Shown piece by piece: positions 1 to 5,127 of a stretch of 5,610 nucleotides of DNA (position 1 is the first letter of the stretch; every line of letters starts with the position of its first letter). Origin of the DNA: an uncultured Caryophanales bacterium (GTDB lineage Bacteria > Bacillota_I > Bacilli_A > RFN20 > CAG-826); assembly GCA_947165725.1 (NCBI GenBank), contig CAMVBL010000072.1, positions 1-5,610 on the forward strand. The letters run 5' to 3'. A program made the translations under genes and the position numbers. Under the pieces are notes generated by a model. That model was not told where the DNA came from. It was given only the letters and a program-made list of their open reading frames with translations, and made no database searches.

Positions 1-45
1 CTGTCACGGAGAAGACCGCGGGTTCGATTCCCGTCAGATCCGCCA
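1..45 (+). tRNA. tRNA-Asp(GUC), 3' part, cut by the window edge
   Basis: This is the 3' portion of a tRNA gene. The window begins at about tRNA position 32, inside the anticodon loop, which reads C-T-GTC-A-C, so the anticodon is GTC (positions 3-5), decoding Asp. After the 3' side of the anticodon stem and a 5-nt variable loop, a T-stem (18-22 with 30-34, closed by one G-T pair) encloses the standard T-loop TTCGATT (23-29). The 3' acceptor strand (35-41), discriminator G (42) and an encoded CCA (43-45) follow. The 5' half and the promoter are outside the window. Only 18 bp separate it from tRNA-Phe, so the two are almost certainly co-transcribed and cut apart by RNase processing. Confidence 0.95.
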
Positions 46-63
46 GCGCTTTTTTAAAGAAAT

Positions 64-139
64 GGCTCGGTAGCTCAGTTAGTAGAGCATCAGACTGAAA
101 ATCTGAGTGTCGCCGGCGCGCTCCCGGCCTGAGCCACCA
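64..139 (+). tRNA. tRNA-Phe(GAA) with divergent T-loop and D-loop
   Basis: A 76-nt tRNA with encoded CCA (137-139) and discriminator A (136). The acceptor stem is 64-70 with 129-135 (seven pairs including one G-T), the D-stem 73-76 with 85-88, the anticodon stem 90-94 with 102-106, and the T-stem 112-116 with 124-128; all are complete. The anticodon loop CTGAAAA (95-101) gives GAA for Phe. T8, A14, G15-C48 and G19-C56 are kept. What is odd is the T-loop, CGCGCTC (117-123) in place of TTCGATT: T54, T55 and A58 are lost. The D-loop has A rather than G at position 18 (base 81), normally the partner of base 55. It could be a working but structurally divergent tRNA, a tRNA with a special role, or a decaying copy. 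The intact stems argue against simple decay. Confidence 0.88.
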
Positions 140-152
140 CTGAATATAAAAT

Positions 153-175
153 GACATCGTAAGATGTCTTTTTTT
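153..175 (+). terminator. Intrinsic terminator of the tRNA operon
   Basis: A perfect 6-bp stem, GACATC (153-158) with GATGTC (163-168), closed by the tetraloop GTAA and followed by seven T (169-175). It begins 13 bp after the tRNA-Phe CCA, which marks tRNA-Phe as the last gene of the tRNA transcript. Confidence 0.9.
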
Positions 176-192
176 ATGTCTTTTATGGCAAT

Positions 193-222
193 AAAAAACC
201 GCTAGCGGATGCTAACGGTTTT
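193..222 (-). terminator. Intrinsic terminator of the leftward membrane-protein gene
   Basis: Read leftward, the hairpin starts 17 bases after the stop codon of the gene at 240-1430. The stem pairs 195-201 with 216-222 and 203-206 with 211-214, has one internal A/C mismatch (202/215) and a 4-nt loop (207-210), and runs into six T on the minus strand (complement of A193-198). The plus strand carries only TTTTAT after the stem, so it works mainly leftward. Between it and the tRNA terminator, the convergent tRNA and protein transcripts each have their own stop signal. Confidence 0.88.
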
Positions 223-239
223 ATACTCAAGAGAGACAA

Positions 240-1430
240 TTAGTCTTTCTTTTGTGTTTCTTTTGGTTCTTCGCCTTCTGGTCTTGGCATGCCAATCTTA
301 GCCATTAAATCATCGACGAGTTTCTTTGCTCTACGATAGGATAAGTCACTCTTAATGCGGAGTAAGCATGGGAGATCTTCGTACTTCTTAGCTTCAGCTT
401 GTTCAACTGGGATTGTGCTATCAGCATAATCTTGTGGGTTGAGTTGTAAGTAGATACGGAGATGTTTGCCAACGATTGTAACAAAGGCATAACGTTGTCT
501 CTTATAAGAGAATGTATCACCTGGGATAGAGACACGGTTTCTTAAACCATACCATTTAATATAGTCACGGAGATCATAGTATTTATGACGTAAGTCAAAT
601 TCACTATTTCTTAAACGGGTTTCGAATGGTTTTCTCTTTCTCTTACCCTTAATGACTAAACCATCAGCACTGACTTCGGCAGGGGCTTCATCGTCTTCTT
701 CGTCTTCTTCCTCTTCCTCGTCTTCTTCTTCAGGTTCTTCTTCTGGTTCTGGTTCTGGTTCTGGTTCAGGTTCTTTTTCTGGAGCTGGAGCTGGAGCTGG
801 TTCTTCTTCTTTTTCTTGGTGATATTCTTCGACGTGTTGATCAACGCCTTCTTTAACGAGAGCGCGAACTTCTTCTTCGCCTAAACCGGCTTCACCGCAG
901 CAGCATTCTTCTTTCTTTTGTTCTGCACCAGCGGCTTTGTCTAAGAGACCAAGTAAGTCTCTGATGACTGGTAAAATTGCAAAATAGATAGCAAATAAGT
1001 TAAGACCTGTAGCACCGCCCATAAGGAGCATTGGAACAGCTCTCATAACATGCATTTCCACCATTGGGATAACGAAGATGAAAATGAATGGTAAGAAACC
1101 AATAGCAATAATTTCTGTTAATGCTGTAAGTAAAAGGACTGGTTTCTTTTTCTTAATTGCTAAAACGATTGTTGCGATACCCATTGTGATGGCAACAAAA
1201 ACGAGCACTACGCCAACGTAGGCTGTTGGATGACTGAATTGAGATGGTTTCCACATTAAACAGTAATATTGAATAGAGGCACGTAAGCCATATGTGAACA
1301 ATTCACCATTCAAAATACCGACGCCACCGTTACAGAGATCGCTGACACCTAAAATACCTGTGATTAAAGCAGCGATTAACCATAAAACGAAAGCAATACA
1401 TGTGGTACGCAAAATTTTCTTGTTTTCCAT
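240..1430 (-). CDS. Four-helix membrane protein with acidic Pro-Glu linker and globular C-terminal domain
   Basis: 396 aa, function unknown. Hydrophobic helices lie at about residues 9-29, 71-92, 97-121 and 131-157; a lysine-rich N-terminus and KKKK at 93-96 favour cytoplasmic N- and C-termini. Residues 170-210 are charged and include a Cys triplet (176-178). Then come PAPAPAP (211-217), an (EP)n run (220-229), an almost purely acidic stretch to 249, and a basic patch KGKRKRK (261-267). Residues 268-381 look like a folded, aromatic- and Arg-rich domain with the segment CLLRIKSDLS at 355-364. From memory, not searched, this domain resembles an uncharacterised one that recurs in Firmicutes proteins. 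The start is supported by AAGGAGA (1441-1447) 10 nt upstream. It is a single-gene unit with its own promoter and terminator. A membrane-anchored scaffold or sensor is possible, but nothing in the sequence fixes a function. Confidence 0.9.
   Translation of the reverse strand: MENKKILRTTCIAFVLWLIAALITGILGVSDLCNGGVGILNGELFTYGLRASIQYYCLMWKPSQFSHPTAYVGVVLVFVAITMGIATIVLAIKKKKPVLLLTALTEIIAIGFLPFIFIFVIPMVEMHVMRAVPMLLMGGATGLNLFAIYFAILPVIRDLLGLLDKAAGAEQKKEECCCGEAGLGEEEVRALVKEGVDQHVEEYHQEKEEEPAPAPAPEKEPEPEPEPEPEEEPEEEDEEEEEDEEDDEAPAEVSADGLVIKGKRKRKPFETRLRNSEFDLRHKYYDLRDYIKWYGLRNRVSIPGDTFSYKRQRYAFVTIVGKHLRIYLQLNPQDYADSTIPVEQAEAKKYEDLPCLLRIKSDLSYRRAKKLVDDLMAKIGMPRPEGEEPKETQKKD
745..774 (-). repeat. In-frame hexamer repeat encoding Glu-Pro
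   Basis: Five adjacent hexamers on the plus strand (GGTTCT three times, GGTTCA, GGTTCT). Read leftward they encode the Glu-Pro run at residues 220-229 of the membrane protein. The unit is a multiple of three, so gain or loss of copies would change linker length without a frameshift. Confidence 0.85.
781..798 (-). repeat. In-frame hexamer repeat encoding Ala-Pro
   Basis: Three copies of GGAGCT on the plus strand, encoding the Pro-Ala run at residues 211-217 of the same protein. It lies 6 bp from the Glu-Pro repeat, so the linker contains two separate hexamer arrays. Confidence 0.85.
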
Positions 1431-1457
1431 ATATAGATTCTCTCCTTATTTAATAAT

Positions 1458-1486
1458 AATTTAGTGCGCGCATTTACTAATTTCAA
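1458..1486 (-). promoter_or_regulatory. Sigma-A-type promoter of the membrane-protein gene
   Basis: On the minus strand, TTGAAA (complement of 1481-1486) is followed after exactly 17 bp by TAAATT (complement of 1458-1463). Transcription would start near 1451, giving a leader of about 20 nt that contains the AAGGAGA ribosome binding site. The spacer holds the palindrome TGCGCGCA (1465-1472), and TTAGT (1461-1465) with ACTAA (1476-1480) form a loose dyad over the -10 and spacer. These could be a repressor site, but that is a guess. Confidence 0.65.
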
Positions 1487-1591
1487 GTTTTTATTAAAAA
1501 ATTAAAGAAAAAAGCACCATATTAGGGGTATCTAACCTTGTTTTGTTACATTTTGAGGTGTTTTGTATTGCTTTTTCATGTATGACTTTTG

Positions 1592-1600
1592 TGCTAAACT
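1592..1600 (+). promoter_or_regulatory. Possible extended -10 promoter upstream of recN
   Basis: TG-C-TAAACT fits an extended -10 element (TGnTAnAnT form). No good -35 lies 16-18 bp upstream; a TTGCTT at 1568-1573 is about 21 bp away, too far. If used, transcription would start near 1607 and give recN a leader of about 105 nt containing a small hairpin (1636-1654). Short arms GTGC (1591-1594) and GCAC (1604-1607) flank the element. It is a weaker alternative to the site next to the recN start. Confidence 0.35.
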
Positions 1601-1635
1601 AATGCACTTATCCCCTCTTTTTTATCCCTAAAAAT

Positions 1636-1654
1636 AGCCGACATGGTATCGGTT
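1636..1654 (+). other. Small hairpin in the recN upstream region
   Basis: The stem pairs 1636-1641 with 1649-1654 (six pairs, one G-T) around a 7-nt loop, followed by TTTT and then a run of A. The T-tract is short and the stem weak, so it may be a poor terminator or attenuator, or nothing. It would be transcribed only if a promoter upstream of it serves recN. Confidence 0.35.
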
Positions 1655-1700
1655 TTAAAAAAGATATCAAATAAGGTATGTTATTTCCTGATTAATTGGT

Positions 1701-1706
1701 TATCAT
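1701..1706 (+). promoter_or_regulatory. Candidate -10 box placing the recN transcript start at its ATG
   Basis: TATCAT differs from TATAAT at one base and ends 6 bp before the recN ATG (1713-1715), so transcription would begin at or next to the A of the start codon. That agrees with the lack of any Shine-Dalgarno sequence before recN and suggests a leaderless mRNA. There is no clear -35 at the expected distance, so the call is tentative. Confidence 0.4.
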
Positions 1707-1712
1707 ATAAGC

Positions 1713-3389
1713 ATGTTAATAAAATTAAAGGTACAAAATTTCGCAATCATCGAAGATATCGAGATTGACTTCAAAGATGGTTTAACTGTCTTAACTGGTG
1801 AAACCGGCGCTGGTAAGAGTTTAATCATCGACTGCATTGGCCTTCTTTTAGGCGAAAGAGCCGCCTCTGAAATGATTAGACAAGGGGAAGAAAAGGCTAT
1901 TGTGCAAGGTGTATTTGATAATAATACTCCGTTATTACGCGCCGCTTTAGAAAAAGCCGGTGTTCCTGAAAAAGATGGACTTATTGAAATCAAAAGAACC
2001 ATCTCTTCCACGAAGAATGTTGTCAAAATCAATGACGCCACCATTACTTTAAATGAACTTAAATACATCATGTCATTAATCGCTGACATCCATCAGCAAT
2101 TTGATATGGTAAAGCTATTCAATAACGAGAACTATTTAGCCATGGTAGATGGTTTTAATTCCCGTTTAGTTAATCAATACCTTGATAAATATTTACTTAG
2201 TTTCAGTGTGTTAAAAGAACAAGCTAGTTCCTATAACGCTTTGGTCAAACGTATTGATGAATTTAATCGTAATCAGGAAGAATATGAATATGCCTATAGT
2301 GAAATTAAAGCACTGGGTTTAAAAGAAAACGAAGAGGAAGAAATCAATTCTGAAATCTCTTTATTAGAGAACTACGATAAGATTTATTCCTTACTCATGG
2401 AAAGTAAAGAATTAATGGATGGAGATGCTCTTAACAACATCTACACTATTAAGGAAAACGTTAGTAAGTTATCTGAATATCAAAATGAATATCAGGATTA
2501 TATTGAAAGACTCAATAATGTTTATTATGAGTTAGAAGATATGTTTGAAGAAATCAAAAAGAAAGCAGACTATCTTAACTATGATCCAGAGCATCTTGAT
2601 GCTTTAATCGAAAGAAGTCACGCGATCAACGCCTTGAAGAAAAAATACAATAAGACATTTGATGAACTAAGAGCGTATGAAGATGAACTTAATGCCTTAT
2701 TAAAATATAAAGAAGATTATTCCATTCTTCTTAAAGAAGAAAAAGACAAACTTCAAGTCGCCTATGATGAAGCTTATACACGCGCAATGGATTTGCATAA
2801 GGTTAGAGAAAACATTGGCTTAAGTATCACTAAAGATTTAGAAAAAACTCTTAACGAATTAGCATTATCTTGTAGATTCAATGTCGCAGTTATCGGTAAA
2901 GAAAAAGATGCTGATTTAGATATTTCTATCTTTAATGAAACAGGTATCGATACGATTGAATTCTTTATTGAAACTAATATTGGTGAAGGTCTTAAACCAT
3001 TAGCCAAGGTAGTCTCTGGTGGCGAACTTAGTCGTATCATGTTAGCGATTAAACTTCTCTACGTGAAAGCTCAAAAGATTGGCACGATCATCTTCGATGA
3101 AATCGATACTGGTATCTCTGGAGATGTCGCTAGTAAGGTCGCTAAAAAGATTAAAGAACTATCATATGGTCATCAAGTTATTACCATTACCCACTTACCA
3201 CAAGTGGCAAGTTTATCTGACCATCATATAAGAATCGCTAAGAAGGTATCTAATAATCGCACCTACACCACGATTAAAGAACTATCTCTTGATGAAAAGA
3301 TCTATGAAATCGCTTCACTTATTTCTTCAGGCAAGGTCACTGATAAACAGTTAGAGTACGCTAAAGAAATGGTAATGGAAAGAAAATAG
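1713..3389 (+). CDS. recN: DNA repair protein RecN (SMC-like ATPase)
   Basis: 558 aa, full length for RecN, a cytosolic SMC-family ATPase that acts early at DNA double-strand breaks and helps hold DNA ends or sister chromosomes for RecA-dependent recombination. The N-terminus MLIKLKVQNFAII is typical of the family and fixes the start. The Walker A motif GETGAGKS is at 29-36, a Q-loop-like DIHQQFD at 125-131, a charged helical coiled-coil region at about 160-370, the ABC signature VSGGELSR at 434-441, Walker B TIIFDEIDTGISG at 458-470 (catalytic Glu 463) and the switch His in ITHLPQVA at 492-499. The Q-loop lacks the HGQH form I associate with RecN. No SD precedes the ATG; the nearest AAGG is over 30 nt away. 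No usual Firmicutes partner such as argR is next to it, and I see no LexA-type box. Confidence 0.97.
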   Translation: MLIKLKVQNFAIIEDIEIDFKDGLTVLTGETGAGKSLIIDCIGLLLGERAASEMIRQGEEKAIVQGVFDNNTPLLRAALEKAGVPEKDGLIEIKRTISSTKNVVKINDATITLNELKYIMSLIADIHQQFDMVKLFNNENYLAMVDGFNSRLVNQYLDKYLLSFSVLKEQASSYNALVKRIDEFNRNQEEYEYAYSEIKALGLKENEEEEINSEISLLENYDKIYSLLMESKELMDGDALNNIYTIKENVSKLSEYQNEYQDYIERLNNVYYELEDMFEEIKKKADYLNYDPEHLDALIERSHAINALKKKYNKTFDELRAYEDELNALLKYKEDYSILLKEEKDKLQVAYDEAYTRAMDLHKVRENIGLSITKDLEKTLNELALSCRFNVAVIGKEKDADLDISIFNETGIDTIEFFIETNIGEGLKPLAKVVSGGELSRIMLAIKLLYVKAQKIGTIIFDEIDTGISGDVASKVAKKIKELSYGHQVITITHLPQVASLSDHHIRIAKKVSNNRTYTTIKELSLDEKIYEIASLISSGKVTDKQLEYAKEMVMERK

Positions 3390-3410
3390 AACCCACATAA
3401 GGGTTCTTTT
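3388..3410 (+). terminator. Shared hairpin terminator between recN and the convergent operon
   Basis: A perfect 7-bp stem, AGAACCC (3388-3394) with GGGTTCT (3401-3407), and a 6-nt loop. The plus strand reads TTTT (3407-3410) and then CATTATTT. The stem includes the last two bases of the recN TAG stop. Read leftward, it lies just beyond the stop of the flavin reductase-like gene (3413) and is followed by ATTTTCTTT, so it could serve both transcripts. Only 23 bp separate the two stop codons. Confidence 0.8.
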
Positions 3411-3412
3411 CA

Positions 3413-3979
3413 TTATTTAAGTTTGTTGCCTTCTCTAAAGGCTAATGCTACTGTTTCACCAATCTTACGATATTCACTAGTGATTGGATCAAATGATACG
3501 AAGTTGATTTTCTTAGTGTCGACTTTGCCGTTGCTATCAAGGACGCTTTCATCAGCGCTGGCATTAACGATTCTAGCGATGATGTTACCACCACCTTCAC
3601 CTTCATTAATGATATCAACGACTTCACATTCCAAAGTCAATGGATAGTCAGTGAAGATAGGAGCGTCGACATGTTTGGCCTTTTCATATTTAAGACCACT
3701 TTTAGCAATCTTATCTTTTTCTTTCTTTTGGCTAACAATACCAACATAGTCACTCGCGGTAATTGTTTCCACAGTGGCAAAGCTCACTGTTAAGGCTTTT
3801 TTAAGTCTAATGTTGTCTGTTGTTTGGTGCGATGATAAGCAAATCATGATTTGATTGTAATCATAGGTACCACCCCAAGCGGCATTCATCGCATTTGGTT
3901 CATTGTTTTCATTATAAGTACCAATGATAAGTACTGGCATTGGGTAAACCCATGTTTGTGGTCCAAAATCTTTACGCAT
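3413..3979 (-). CDS. Flavin reductase-like FMN-binding protein (flavoredoxin type)
   Basis: 188 aa, the normal length for the small split-barrel flavin reductase-like family, which binds FMN and either reduces free flavin with NAD(P)H or acts as an electron carrier. Family features are YPMPVLIIGTY (12-22), PNAMNAAWGG (28-37), the strand IMICLSSHQTT (44-54), DYVGIVSQKK (77-86), PLTLECEV (113-120) and a C-terminal segment ending the barrel at about 180. It is the last gene of a leftward operon. Its SD AAAGGA (3987-3992), 7 nt before the ATG, lies in the last codons of the upstream PLP enzyme, and one base separates that gene's TAA from this ATG, so translation is probably coupled. Substrate and partner cannot be told; it may be redox partner to an enzyme elsewhere or deal with products of the PLP enzyme. 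Confidence 0.9.
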   Translation of the reverse strand: MRKDFGPQTWVYPMPVLIIGTYNENNEPNAMNAAWGGTYDYNQIMICLSSHQTTDNIRLKKALTVSFATVETITASDYVGIVSQKKEKDKIAKSGLKYEKAKHVDAPIFTDYPLTLECEVVDIINEGEGGGNIIARIVNASADESVLDSNGKVDTKKINFVSFDPITSEYRKIGETVALAFREGNKLK

Positions 3980-3980
3980 A

Positions 3981-5126
3981 TTATTTTCCTTTCAAGTATG
4001 CACTTAAGCGTGACATTGCGTCTTTTACATTATCTAAACTAGTCGCAACATTAACTCTAATAAAGGCTCCACCATTTTTACCATAATGTAAGCCATCGTT
4101 AACGAATAGACCAGTTTGTTCTCTAAGTTCTTTAGCAAATCTATCGCTAGGTAATTCATAATAAGAAATATCAAGCCATAATAAGTATGTCGCATGGCCT
4201 GAAACATATTTAACATGTGGGAGATTATCTTTTAGATAATTCTTAACATATTCTTTATTAATTAATAAATATTGATTGAGTTCATCAACATACTGAGCAC
4301 CTTTAGTATATGCTGCAATAACCGCGGGAACAGCGAAGTAACTAGCCTCACCAATATCATCGTGATAGAAAGCCGCTTCAATTTTGTTCTTAAGTTCAGG
4401 ATTATTAACGACTGTAAGCGCGCTATGTAGACCCGCTAAGTTGAAGACTTTAGAAGGAGCAATACAAGTGATGATATCTTTAGAGATGCTTAATGCTGGA
4501 ACATATTTATATCCTGGGTCAACAATATCACAGTGAATCTCATCAGAGATCATTTGGACATTGTATTTAGTTAGGATGTTATATAGTCTTTCGATATCTT
4601 CTTTTTCCCAAATCTTTCCTACTGGGTTATGAGGGTTACAGAAGATAAATAATTTGACATTGTGCTTTTTAATCTTTTCTTCAACATCTTGATAATCGAT
4701 ATAGAAATTACCATTTTGATAAATCAAATCTGAAACAATGAGGTTTCTTTTGTTATTAGTCACAACTGTAAAGAAGTTGTTATAGACAGGAGAAAGAATC
4801 ATCACATTCTCATTTTCATTAGTTAGTGTCCTCACTAAGGAATCTAAAGCGGAGACCACACCAGTCACATAAATCATAGATTTAGTGTCTAGTTCTAAAT
4901 CATGACGTGACTTCCACCAGTATTGATATGCTTTAAAGAATTCTTCTGTGGGATATGAATAACCATAGCTACCATCAGTAGCGGCTTTCTTAACTGCCTC
5001 TTGGATTTCAGGCATAACCATAAAGTCCATATCAGCGACCCACATTGGTAGTTCATTATCTTTCACATTCCATTTTTCAGAATGGCTATGTCTTCTATTA
5101 CTTAACTTATCAAAGTTATATTTCAT
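3981..5126 (-). CDS. MalY/PatB-family PLP-dependent C-S lyase / aminotransferase
   Basis: 381 aa, PLP fold type I. Family members cleave cystathionine or cysteine conjugates by beta-elimination (cystathionine beta-lyase, PatB/MalY) and some act as aminotransferases. The N-terminus MKYNFDKLSNRR and WVADMDF (29-35) are typical of MalY/PatB. Other features are PVYNNF (113-118), FCNPHNPVGK (162-171), SDEIHCD (194-200) with the PLP-ring Asp 195, APSKVFNLAGL (223-233) with Schiff-base Lys 226, and FIRVNVA (355-361) with carboxylate-binding Arg 357. The start was set at 5126 rather than the in-frame ATG at 5174. The shorter form matches the family N-terminus, has AAGGA (5132-5136) 5 nt upstream, and avoids a 47-bp overlap with the upstream gene. 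It is the middle gene of the operon, one base after the DUF3737 stop. The exact substrate is not visible. Confidence 0.93.
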   Translation of the reverse strand: MKYNFDKLSNRRHSHSEKWNVKDNELPMWVADMDFMVMPEIQEAVKKAATDGSYGYSYPTEEFFKAYQYWWKSRHDLELDTKSMIYVTGVVSALDSLVRTLTNENENVMILSPVYNNFFTVVTNNKRNLIVSDLIYQNGNFYIDYQDVEEKIKKHNVKLFIFCNPHNPVGKIWEKEDIERLYNILTKYNVQMISDEIHCDIVDPGYKYVPALSISKDIITCIAPSKVFNLAGLHSALTVVNNPELKNKIEAAFYHDDIGEASYFAVPAVIAAYTKGAQYVDELNQYLLINKEYVKNYLKDNLPHVKYVSGHATYLLWLDISYYELPSDRFAKELREQTGLFVNDGLHYGKNGGAFIRVNVATSLDNVKDAMSRLSAYLKGK

Positions 5127-5127
5127 A

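Noticed and set aside
64..139. Intron or insertion in tRNA-Phe
   Set aside because: The total length is a normal 76 nt and the T-loop is still 7 nt, so the change is substitution, not insertion.
305..535. Small leftward ORF inside the membrane-protein gene
   Set aside because: It lies entirely within the better-supported 396-aa gene on the same strand, with no recognisable family or promoter.
745..804. Repeat tract as a CRISPR or non-coding repeat array
   Set aside because: The repeats are 6-bp units without spacers and are in frame within a coding region.
656..844. Lys/Gln/Asn-rich reading frame on the minus strand
   Set aside because: It is the shifted frame of the Glu-Pro/acidic linker; the low-complexity DNA gives long open frames in several phases. 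No start context.
1501..1530. Terminator read leftward near the T-rich tract
   Set aside because: Only a 4-bp stem could be drawn before the T-run, and no gene ends there.
1678..1695. Five-codon mini-ORF upstream of recN (possible leader peptide)
   Set aside because: The AAGG before it is one base from the ATG, too close to act as an SD, and the ORF has no regulatory codon pattern. It would not be transcribed if recN is leaderless.
1703..2089. Antisense ORF over the start of recN
   Set aside because: It is the reverse of strongly conserved recN ATPase sequence and has no SD or family resemblance.
2774..3040. Antisense ORF over the 3' half of recN
   Set aside because: Reverse-strand shadow of conserved recN sequence.
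3423..3647. Plus-strand ORF opposite the flavin reductase-like gene
   Set aside because: Shadow of a gene with clear family motifs; it starts in the complement of that gene's last codons.
3851..4216. Short ORFs on both strands around the flavin reductase/PLP enzyme junction
   Set aside because: They overlap well-supported genes in other frames and match nothing I recognise.
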